In this document: one piece after another, positions 25,164 through 31,338 of the stretch
Layout: each line of letters begins with the position of its first letter
How positions within the stretch are numbered: the stretch's first letter is position 1
Assembly (NCBI GenBank): GCA_900769355.1
Contig: CAAGGG010000033.1
Span: 1 to 31,338, forward strand
Source: Candidatus Gastranaerophilales bacterium
Lineage (GTDB): Bacteria; Cyanobacteriota; Vampirovibrionia; Gastranaerophilales; Gastranaerophilaceae
DNA: 31,338 nt
Direction: 5' to 3'
Program-made: the position numbers and the translations under genes
The notes under the pieces: generated by a model
Database searches by the model: none
What the model saw: only the letters and a program-made list of their open reading frames with translations
What the model was told of the DNA's origin: nothing

Positions 25164-25203
25164 TGGTATAATAAGTTGAACTAATAGTGAAATCTAGTTG
25201 AAC
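25164..25203 (+). promoter_or_regulatory. Promoter and candidate operator of the DUF262 operon
   Basis: TGGTATAAT (25164-25172) is an extended -10 element. AGTTGAAC occurs at 25174-25181 and 25196-25203, starting 22 bases (two helical turns) apart and covering the predicted transcription start. The XRE-type protein encoded next is the obvious candidate to bind there. Confidence 0.6.
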
Positions 25204-25216
25204 AGAAAGTGCTGCG

Positions 25217-25438
25217 GTGAAGAATATGCTTAAAAATAATATTGAAATAGATGTAAAAGTTAAGTGCGTAGAAGAACAGACCACTCAAGCAGAACTTGCT
25301 GAGAAGGTAGGCACATCTCCGTCATATGTGAACCGTCTTATCAAGAGTCCAGAAAAGATTGTGAATAAGACATTTGTCCAGATAATGGAACAGCTCGGCT
25401 ATGACATTGAGCTTACTTACGTGAAAAAGACCAAGTAA
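25217..25438 (+). CDS. Small XRE-type helix-turn-helix regulator
   Basis: The 73-aa protein contains a compact helix-turn-helix, QAELAEKVGTSPSYVNRLIK (about 26-45), followed by a short basic C-terminus. It could start at GTG 25217 or ATG 25226; the ribosome binding sites do not decide. It is the first gene of the cargo operon, 15 bases before the first DUF262 gene, and probably controls it through the direct repeats just upstream. Small regulators of this kind commonly keep toxic defence genes low, which is an inference here. Codon use matches the foreign block. Confidence 0.8.
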   Translation: MKNMLKNNIEIDVKVKCVEEQTTQAELAEKVGTSPSYVNRLIKSPEKIVNKTFVQIMEQLGYDIELTYVKKTK

Positions 25439-25453
25439 AGGAATTGTAGCTAT

Positions 25454-27169
25454 ATGAATAATGAGATTAAACTCGACACAAAGCTTGTCGGGGATATAAC
25501 AGGAGACTTTTATGTTCCTTCTTACCAGCGTGGTTATCGTTGGGGAGAAACAGAAGTAGTTCGTCTGCTCGATGATATTTATTCTACTGAAGGCAAACGC
25601 AACTACTGTTTACAGCCGGTTGTAGTAAGAAAAAATGGTGATAGATATGAATTGATTGATGGGCAGCAGCGTCTAACAACTATCTATCTTATATACCGTT
25701 TTATGAATGAAAAGAGTTTTGGCTTTATAGATGAGCCGAGATTTACCCTTTCATACGAAACCAGAGAGAAGTCTGAGGAGTTCTTAAAATCAATCGACGA
25801 ATCCCGCAAGGAAGAAAATATTGATTTCTGGTTCCTTTGTGCTGCTTATGAAAGTATCAAGAAATGGTTTTCTGCAAGAGACAGAAAATCTACTCTGACA
25901 AATGTAAATAAGTACTTTGATGAAATCGTAAAAATTATCTGGTACGAGGTTGGAGAAGCTGAGGACGCGATTGGTCTCTTTACACGTTTGAATATTGGTA
26001 AGATACCACTTACAAATGCAGAACTGGTAAAAGCTATGTTTCTTAGCAAAGATACTGACGAAGATGTCGATAAGGAAAAACAAGAAGAGATATCTCTTCA
26101 GTGGGATAACATGGAGAAGGAACTCCACAACAATTCTCTGTGGTACTTCTTGACGAATAAAGCAAATGCTGACTATCAGACAAGAATAGATCTTGTGTTG
26201 GATCTTATATCAGGAAAGCCAGCTGATAATAGGGAGAAGTATTATACATTCTTTAAATTTGATGAAATGCGTCAGACCAAGTCATTAGACAGCATCTGGC
26301 GGAGCATCCAGCAGACGTTCTTAGTGTTGAAGGATTGGCATGGAAACCATGAACTTTATCATAAGATTGGTTATCTTATTGCGTCCGGAACACTGACACT
26401 TCAGAAGATTTTCGACCTCTCGAAGGATAAGACTAAGGATGATTTTAGGGACTCCCTTGATGGCTATATTCGAGACAGCATAAAAATTAAGGGTAACTAC
26501 TCAGATTTAAGTTACGAGAAACCATTAGATCAGAAAAAGATTGCCACATTGCTTCTATTATTTAATGTTGAATCAGTCCGAAGAAATGGTGAGCATTCTC
26601 AGTGGTTCCCGTTTGATAAATACAAATTTGGCAGAGGTGGCAAAGTAACCTGGAGCCTGGAGCATATTCATGCGCAACAGTCAGAAGGTTTACGAACACA
26701 GGAAATGTGGAAAGAGTGGCTCACACTTCATATTCCGTCTGTAAAGTCTGTAAGTGATGATTCTGAAGAATTGATTGAACTCATGAATAGCGCTATTGCT
26801 AAGGATAAACTGGAACGTCAGGAGTTTGATGCAATTCAGCAGAGAGTTGTAGACTTACTTTCGGTTAAGGGTAATACAGAGTATTTGCATTCAATTGCTA
26901 ATATGGCACTGCTGAGTTCGACGGACAATGCTGCATTGAATAACTCGACGTTTGACGTAAAAAGAAACGAAATTATTAAAATGGACAAGGCTGGCCAGTA
27001 TATTCCATTCTGTACAAGAATGGTGTTCCTGAAATATTACACGCCGTCCGCAGATAATCAACTCCATTTCTGGGGACACGCAGATAGGGTTGCTTACGTT
27101 GATGCAATGAATACAGTGCTGGTAAATTATCTCGAAGAGCCAATCGTTCTGGAAAAGGAGGAAGAATAA
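25454..27169 (+). CDS. DUF262 protein with C-terminal HNH-like (DUF1524-type) nuclease domain
   Basis: The 571-aa protein has the ParB-like DUF262 domain at the N-terminus: PSYQRGYRW (22-30) and IDGQQRLTT (68-76), the motif that binds and hydrolyses nucleotide in GmrS and SspE. The C-terminus has WSLEHIHAQ (His404, His406), then Asn483 in IANMALLSS and NNSTFDVKR, the H...N...N/K layout of DUF1524 HNH nucleases as in GmrD. It is thus a GmrSD-like fusion, probably a modification- or phage-sensing DNA nuclease in the cytoplasm. It ends one base before the next gene, which has a strong ribosome binding site inside this gene's end, so expression is coupled. Codon use (CAG, AAG, CTT) is foreign. 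The target modification is unknown. Confidence 0.85.
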   Translation: MNNEIKLDTKLVGDITGDFYVPSYQRGYRWGETEVVRLLDDIYSTEGKRNYCLQPVVVRKNGDRYELIDGQQRLTTIYLIYRFMNEKSFGFIDEPRFTLSYETREKSEEFLKSIDESRKEENIDFWFLCAAYESIKKWFSARDRKSTLTNVNKYFDEIVKIIWYEVGEAEDAIGLFTRLNIGKIPLTNAELVKAMFLSKDTDEDVDKEKQEEISLQWDNMEKELHNNSLWYFLTNKANADYQTRIDLVLDLISGKPADNREKYYTFFKFDEMRQTKSLDSIWRSIQQTFLVLKDWHGNHELYHKIGYLIASGTLTLQKIFDLSKDKTKDDFRDSLDGYIRDSIKIKGNYSDLSYEKPLDQKKIATLLLLFNVESVRRNGEHSQWFPFDKYKFGRGGKVTWSLEHIHAQQSEGLRTQEMWKEWLTLHIPSVKSVSDDSEELIELMNSAIAKDKLERQEFDAIQQRVVDLLSVKGNTEYLHSIANMALLSSTDNAALNNSTFDVKRNEIIKMDKAGQYIPFCTRMVFLKYYTPSADNQLHFWGHADRVAYVDAMNTVLVNYLEEPIVLEKEEE

Positions 27170-27170
27170 T

Positions 27171-29357
27171 ATGGCGACTACACTTCACTCCTTTATGGAC
27201 ATTTTTGATACAACATTTGGAGAAGGCCCGGAGGCTGTGCAGCTTAAAAAGATCATCATTCCAATTATCCAAAGAGATTATGCACAGGGCAGAAAAGGAT
27301 CTGATGTAACTCGCGTAAGAGGTAGATTTCTTGAGTCTTTATATAAGGCAGTAACAGAGAAACCAATTACGCTCGATTTCGTTTATGGCGATATAGATGA
27401 TGAAGGAAATATGACACCGCTGGATGGCCAGCAGCGCCTTACTACATTATTTTTGCTTCACTGGTATGCAGCAAAAAAAGGTAACATATCGGAAGAGAAT
27501 TACGAGTTTTTGAAGAAGTTTAGCTATGAGACCAGATACAGTGCGAGATATTTCTGTATTGATCTGGTAGATTATAAACCTGAATTCAAAACAGCAATCT
27601 CAAAGGAAATTGTAAACCAGGCATGGTTCCCGCTCGATTGGGAGAATGATCCTACAATTAGCTCAATGCTTGTAATGCTTGATGCAATTGATGACAAATT
27701 CAAGGATGTTACTGATCTCTGGGATAAACTCAAAGAAAACTGCGTTACATTCTACTTCCTTCCTATTAAAGATATGGGACTGACTGATGAACTCTACATA
27801 AAAATGAATTCACGTGGTAAGCCACTTACTTTATTTGAGCATTTCAAAGCAGAGCTTGAGCGTGAAATTCGCAGTATAGATGAACAAAGAGCAAATTGTA
27901 TCATGGGTAAGATTGACCGTGATTGGACAGACCTATTATGGGAATATCGTAATAGCGGCAGTGGTTCTTCTGACGATAATATTATCGATGATGAATTTCT
28001 GCGTTACTTCAAGTTTATTTGTGATGTAATTTGCTATCGCCAGAATGAGTCACCACTGGGTAGAAGCAATGATGAGTTTGATCTTTTGCAACAATACTTT
28101 TCAGCTAAGTGTCCTGATGCAATTAAGAACATTGAAACAATGGAGAGCTTCTTCGATTGCTGGTGCAATATTCTTGGATATGATTCTCCGACAGACTTCT
28201 TGAAGTCCTTCATGGCTAACAAACATGAGAGTGGTAAAATTCTTGTTGAGAACCGATTTAACCTGAATATATTTGAGGATTGCTTACATGCATATTCCGA
28301 TAAAACCGGTCGTATTAGACAGTTCCCGTTAAATAGAATTGTGCTGTTATATGCAATTACTACATACCTGCGGAACGTTGATAAGGTTACAGAGGCGGAT
28401 TTCAGAAGAAGAATTCGTATTGTAAATAACCTGATCCGGAATTCTGAGGATGAGGTTTCAGACAGAACAGATAGAAATAGAATGCCAGCTATTTTGGCGG
28501 AAGCAGATGCTATCATCATGAACGGTGCTATTGATGATTCGATCGAGAATAACTTTAATGTAAGTCAGCTCTTAGAAGAAAAAGAGAAGATTACATTTAT
28601 CGATGCCAATCCAGCTATGCAAGAAACCATGTTTGAACTGGAAGATCATTTCTTGCTTAACGGACAGATCAGTATCGTCGGTCTTGAGAACCTTGCATAC
28701 ACGAAGCGATTTGAATCTCTGTTTAAGTGCAGCCTTGATAGAATTGACTGTGCAATGATGGCATTAGGAGATTATGGACAGGTTGAGAGAAATAAGTGGC
28801 GTTACCAGTACGGATCGACATATCAATTTGCATGGGACGGGTTATTCCATAAGAGTGCGAATTCTGGATTTGATAACACAAAGAGTATTCTGATTATGTT
28901 GTTGGATACCAATGAAGAATTCACAAATGAGGTACTTAAAAAGATAGCAGATGATTACTTACAGGAGTGCGAGAGTAACAACCTGTATCCATTCAGATAC
29001 TACTACATCAAGTATCGTGAATACCGCCCAGGCGCATATGGAAAGATGCATAACAATTCAGCTGCAGCAAATCCATATATGTTCTTGGTTATGCAGACAA
29101 GGACTCAGCTGTCACAGAACTCATATTATCCTTATTTGAAGGTTGCTTCAGAAGCGCACTTGTCTAAGGACGATATGGGACAGAGGTTGATCTTTGGAGA
29201 CGAGCATATTATTTGTACAAACAATTCATATTTGAGAAGAAAGAACGTTGGAGATGAGATTGTAGACACCATAGTCATTCCGCAGAATGAGGATGGAATT
29301 GATACTGAAGATCGAATCACACTTCTCAAAAACTATATCAAGGCTAATTTAAGCTGA
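27171..29357 (+). CDS. Second DUF262 protein of the tandem pair
   Basis: The 728-aa protein begins after AAGGAGG. Its N-terminal DUF262 domain carries IPIIQRDYAQG (30-40) and LDGQQRLTTLFLLHWYAA (84-101), so it should bind nucleotide as the first protein does. YIKMNSRGKPLTLFEHFK (around residue 207-224) is also typical of the family. The C-terminal 400 residues are mostly helical with aromatic-rich segments (RYYYIKYREYRPG), and I find no HNH motif, so it may be the sensor or regulatory partner of the upstream nuclease. The two genes have similar N-termini but different lengths and C-termini, so this is not a simple duplication. Known defence families with DUF262 include GmrSD and SspE; I cannot place this pair in either. 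Confidence 0.8.
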   Translation: MATTLHSFMDIFDTTFGEGPEAVQLKKIIIPIIQRDYAQGRKGSDVTRVRGRFLESLYKAVTEKPITLDFVYGDIDDEGNMTPLDGQQRLTTLFLLHWYAAKKGNISEENYEFLKKFSYETRYSARYFCIDLVDYKPEFKTAISKEIVNQAWFPLDWENDPTISSMLVMLDAIDDKFKDVTDLWDKLKENCVTFYFLPIKDMGLTDELYIKMNSRGKPLTLFEHFKAELEREIRSIDEQRANCIMGKIDRDWTDLLWEYRNSGSGSSDDNIIDDEFLRYFKFICDVICYRQNESPLGRSNDEFDLLQQYFSAKCPDAIKNIETMESFFDCWCNILGYDSPTDFLKSFMANKHESGKILVENRFNLNIFEDCLHAYSDKTGRIRQFPLNRIVLLYAITTYLRNVDKVTEADFRRRIRIVNNLIRNSEDEVSDRTDRNRMPAILAEADAIIMNGAIDDSIENNFNVSQLLEEKEKITFIDANPAMQETMFELEDHFLLNGQISIVGLENLAYTKRFESLFKCSLDRIDCAMMALGDYGQVERNKWRYQYGSTYQFAWDGLFHKSANSGFDNTKSILIMLLDTNEEFTNEVLKKIADDYLQECESNNLYPFRYYYIKYREYRPGAYGKMHNNSAAANPYMFLVMQTRTQLSQNSYYPYLKVASEAHLSKDDMGQRLIFGDEHIICTNNSYLRRKNVGDEIVDTIVIPQNEDGIDTEDRITLLKNYIKANLS

Positions 29358-29492
29358 GTAGCTTTACAAGAAGGGACAGTAAATGATATGTTTCCATTAA
29401 CGTCAAAAATGAACGACAAGTTCCCGTTAACGCAGGACATCAATAGTGGTGTCTCGGGGCATATTGAAACAGTTGCGATTATTTCTCAATAG
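29358..29492 (+). other. Right junction: displaced 3' end of rlmD
   Basis: After the last DUF262 stop codon an open frame continues through NDMFPLTSKMNDKFPLTQD to GHIETVAIISQ and a stop at 29492. The final part matches how RumA/RlmD proteins end, and joining it to rlmD at residue 439 gives FCHTYH-IETVAIISQ, a normal C-terminus. The tail overlaps the end of the opposite-strand gene by 14 bases, so it is native DNA. MFPLTSKMND/KFPLTQD is an imperfect tandem repeat of about 30 bases in the element end. Confidence 0.55.
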
Positions 29493-30600
29493 GTTTATAA
29501 ATGTCAAGAACTTGATTTAAGTTTTGTTCAATTTCATCAAGTTGTTGATATTTTAGAGTTTCTTTAAATGGTTTCTTTTGTTTACTTGGTGGAAGCATGG
29601 CATGTTTTCCTGCAAACAATTCTTTTAGAGATTTCATATAGGCTTTTATTTTGGTAATTGCTCCCGGTTCAAACGTGATTGCATCAGTAACTGCTGCTGC
29701 ACCATTTATATCTCTTGATTTTGCATCTGCATACAATTTACGGGTAAGAACATTGAACTGTTCTTTCATATCATTAATAATTGATTTTGCGCCACGGTCA
29801 TCACGGAAACCGTTAGATTTATATTTCCTAAACTGTTCATAAACAAGTTCATGCTCTTTATTTTTTATATTCAAATAGTTTGGACCTGTCAAAATCAATA
29901 ATTCATAAACTTGTTTCTGTTTGCCTTTGCCTTTATAAAAACGCATTTGAACATCTTCATAACCTGAAGGGACAGCATTTTCGCCAAAGCGAACATCAAT
30001 ATCTTTGCCCATCTTAGGAAGTCCATTTTCTCCTAAGACGACCATTCCATCTTTTTCAAGGAATGTTTCATCTATTTTATAGCCTCTTTTTTCCATTGCT
30101 TTTACAATTTTCATGTAACCTTCTTGCGGATTTGGCATAAAAATAGTTCCACGAACACCATCTCTGACGGCAGCGGTAAGTCCGCCTTGAGCATATAACT
30201 CTTCATTTTTTCCAAGCTTATCAAGAGTTGACTTCATGCCTTTTACAGAGAATTCGTTTGCTCCACGACTAAAAGAGGCCTCTGGAATTTCTTGCGCAAC
30301 AGCTTCTAGGTCATTAATATATGGCTCTGCAAGTCTTCTCTTTTGTCTCTCATAATAATTCCAAATACGGTTTTTGAAATCTTTCTTTTCTTCAGACTTT
30401 TTAGGCGTAGCTTTCTTAGTAGAAACTTCCACCGTATCAGCCTTTGGAGTTCTTTCATATTGTTGAGAGGAAGTTGCCTTTATCCAATGTTTTTGTTTTG
30501 TTCTAGTTCTTTTAGTCACTCCCTCGGCAATATCGGTAACAACTTCTTTTGCCTTGGTCGGACGTACTTTTCTACTTAATCTATCAACACATTTAATCAT
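29479..30600 (-). CDS. Probable RelA/SpoT-fold protein
   Basis: The 373-aa protein has a basic, Thr/Lys-rich N-terminus (1-80) and a globular domain with VRDGVRGTIF (145-154), SGYEDVQMRF (212-221), ELLILTGPN (233-241) and HELVYEQFRKY (250-260). This order matches the RelA/SpoT nucleotidyltransferase pattern (D-x-x-R, G-Y-x-x-V, E-x-Q-x-x-T, H-x-x-Y-x-x-x-R), although the Gln of E-x-Q is replaced by Leu. It could make or use a guanosine alarmone, or be a toxin or effector with this fold. A helical tail follows. There is no HD hydrolase domain and no TGS domain, and no membrane segment. The assignment is by motif only. It starts at ATG and runs convergent to the element. Confidence 0.6.
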   Translation of the reverse strand: MIKCVDRLSRKVRPTKAKEVVTDIAEGVTKRTRTKQKHWIKATSSQQYERTPKADTVEVSTKKATPKKSEEKKDFKNRIWNYYERQKRRLAEPYINDLEAVAQEIPEASFSRGANEFSVKGMKSTLDKLGKNEELYAQGGLTAAVRDGVRGTIFMPNPQEGYMKIVKAMEKRGYKIDETFLEKDGMVVLGENGLPKMGKDIDVRFGENAVPSGYEDVQMRFYKGKGKQKQVYELLILTGPNYLNIKNKEHELVYEQFRKYKSNGFRDDRGAKSIINDMKEQFNVLTRKLYADAKSRDINGAAAVTDAITFEPGAITKIKAYMKSLKELFAGKHAMLPPSKQKKPFKETLKYQQLDEIEQNLNQVLDIYKPIEK

Positions 30601-30712
30601 AATTCTACCTACTTTATACTTTATATAAAACTTGTAACAAATTTTAATTGCCTGTTTGGGGTAAATTATTACAAAATTGACACAATTGTTATTATAAAAC
30701 TTAAACTATTTT

Positions 30713-30741
30713 TTGTCAAAATATTTTGTTTGTATTAAAAT
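30713..30741 (+). promoter_or_regulatory. Putative promoter of the pyruvate:ferredoxin oxidoreductase gene
   Basis: TTGTCA (30713-30718) and TAAAAT (30736-30741) are separated by 17 bases, about 50 bases upstream of the start codon. An exact TTGACA at 30688-30693 lacks a well-spaced -10. Confidence 0.4.
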
Positions 30742-30793
30742 TAAGGGGTATAGTTATTAAGTAAATAGCATATAAATAAGGAGGTTTGTTATT

Positions 30794-31338
30794 ATGCCAG
30801 GAAAAACTATAACAGTTGACGGCAACTACGCAGCAGCTCATATTGCTTATGCGTTAAGCGAAGTTTCCGCAATTTACCCTATCACTCCTTCATCTACTAT
30901 GGGGGAATGGATTGATGAATGGGCATCTCAGCACAAAAAAAACATCTGGGGTGAAGAAGTAAGAGTAGCAGAAATGCAGTCAGAAGCCGGTGCAGCAGGT
31001 GCTGTTCATGGTTCTTTGGCAGCAGGTTCTTTAACATCAACTTACACAGCTTCTCAAGGCTTGTTGTTGATGATCCCTGTTATGCACAAAGTAGCAGGTG
31101 AAATGCTTCCTCACGTTATCCACGTTGCAGCTCGTGCTCTTGCTGCTCAATCACTTGCGATTTTCGGTGATCACACTGACGTTATGGGTTGCCGTAACAC
31201 AGGTTATGCAATGTTAGCTGCTAACTCTGTTCAAGAAGAAATGGATTTGGCTCTTGTTGCTCACCTTGCAACTTATAAATCTAAAGTTCCGTTCTTACAA
31301 TTCTTCGACGGATTTAGAACTTCTCACGAAATTCACAA
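30794..31338 (+). CDS. nifJ: Pyruvate:ferredoxin (flavodoxin) oxidoreductase, N-terminal part
   Basis: The gene starts at ATG after an AAGGAGG box and runs off the window after about 181 codons of a protein usually near 1,170-1,200 residues. The visible part is domain I of the enzyme: TVDGNYAAAHIAYALSE, then YPITPSSTMGEWIDEWA with the pyruvate-binding Thr region, AEMQSEAGAAGAVHG and SYTASQGLLLM-like LTSTYTASQGLLLMIP, ending in FFDGFRTSHE. The enzyme oxidises pyruvate to acetyl-CoA and CO2 with TPP and passes electrons to ferredoxin. The organism therefore has two anaerobic routes from pyruvate to acetyl-CoA in this 31-kb region. The gene is intact as far as it is seen. Confidence 0.95.
   Translation, partial: MPGKTITVDGNYAAAHIAYALSEVSAIYPITPSSTMGEWIDEWASQHKKNIWGEEVRVAEMQSEAGAAGAVHGSLAAGSLTSTYTASQGLLLMIPVMHKVAGEMLPHVIHVAARALAAQSLAIFGDHTDVMGCRNTGYAMLAANSVQEEMDLALVAHLATYKSKVPFLQFFDGFRTSHEIH

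Larger units (their letters stand above)
24624..29461 (+). mobile_element. Probable integrated element in the 3' end of rlmD, remnant with DUF262 cargo
   Basis: The boundaries are inferred from two points where rlmD-type C-termini occur: CAT codons for His at 24623-24625 and 29460-29462. Inside, glutamine is mostly CAG and the coding is less AT-rich, unlike the CAA-using neighbours. The left end carries the last ~70 codons of a large serine recombinase, the kind of enzyme that inserts elements into fixed genes. The cargo is an XRE-type regulator and two DUF262 genes. Most of the recombinase and all transfer genes are missing, so it is an immobile remnant. The codon use suggests a Lachnospiraceae-like donor. 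Insertion into rumA-type genes is known for integrative elements of Firmicutes. Confidence 0.6.

Noticed and set aside
28034..28519. 161-codon minus-strand frame inside the second DUF262 gene
   Set aside because: The sense frame shows DUF262 motifs throughout; the antisense frame is Ser/Leu-rich noise with no start context.

Overview
The window is AT-rich. It reads as a chromosome segment of an anaerobic, fermenting gut bacterium. The best lineage guess is the Gastranaerophilales (Vampirovibrionia/Melainabacteria, non-photosynthetic relatives of cyanobacteria). This rests on the very AT-rich coding, glutamine encoded mostly by CAA, several large lineage-type proteins that start M(K/Q)V and carry a Phe-x-Gly motif within the first ~70 residues, and a metabolism with both pyruvate formate-lyase and pyruvate:ferredoxin oxidoreductase. 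The assignment is an inference; no rRNA is present to confirm it.

Layout: (1) 1-225 is the C-terminal end of a Mu-type transposase. (2) 319-7672 is a block of two convergent operons. The plus operon encodes an AAA+ ATPase and a membrane-anchored AAA-like protein that has lost its Walker A lysine. The minus operon encodes a 406-aa membrane-anchored protein, a 783-aa AAA+ ATPase with a glycine-rich hydrophobic domain, and a small membrane protein. (3) 7773-8949 is a transposon graveyard: an IS30-type transposase 3' fragment abuts an internally deleted Mu-type transposase. (4) 9151-10018 is a MarR-regulator/cupin operon with a near-consensus promoter built around a perfect operator palindrome. 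(5) 10242-14850 holds a possible phosphoribosyltransferase-fold protein and then the pyruvate formate-lyase locus, in which the enzyme is split into a 688-aa catalytic protein and a separate 79-aa glycyl-radical protein, followed by the activase pflA. (6) 14922-24661 is mostly housekeeping: mnmA, tRNA-Thr(CGT), serS, a TMEM43 homologue, an orphan NarL-type response regulator, a GH13-type glycosidase, an exported protein and rlmD. (7) About 24624-29461 is foreign DNA with CAG-rich, Lachnospiraceae-like codon use: a serine-recombinase remnant, an XRE-type regulator and two tandem DUF262 genes, the first ending in an HNH-like nuclease domain. It appears to sit inside the 3' end of rlmD, whose displaced last codons can still be read at 29460-29492. 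(8) 29479-30600 encodes a probable RelA/SpoT-fold protein, and 30794 onward is the start of pyruvate:ferredoxin oxidoreductase.

The most unusual items are the naturally split pyruvate formate-lyase, with a copy of a dispersed palindromic repeat in the gap; the two-DUF262 candidate defence module carried on an element inserted in rlmD; and the lineage-specific AAA+ block with progressively degenerate Walker motifs and a shared N-terminal signature.
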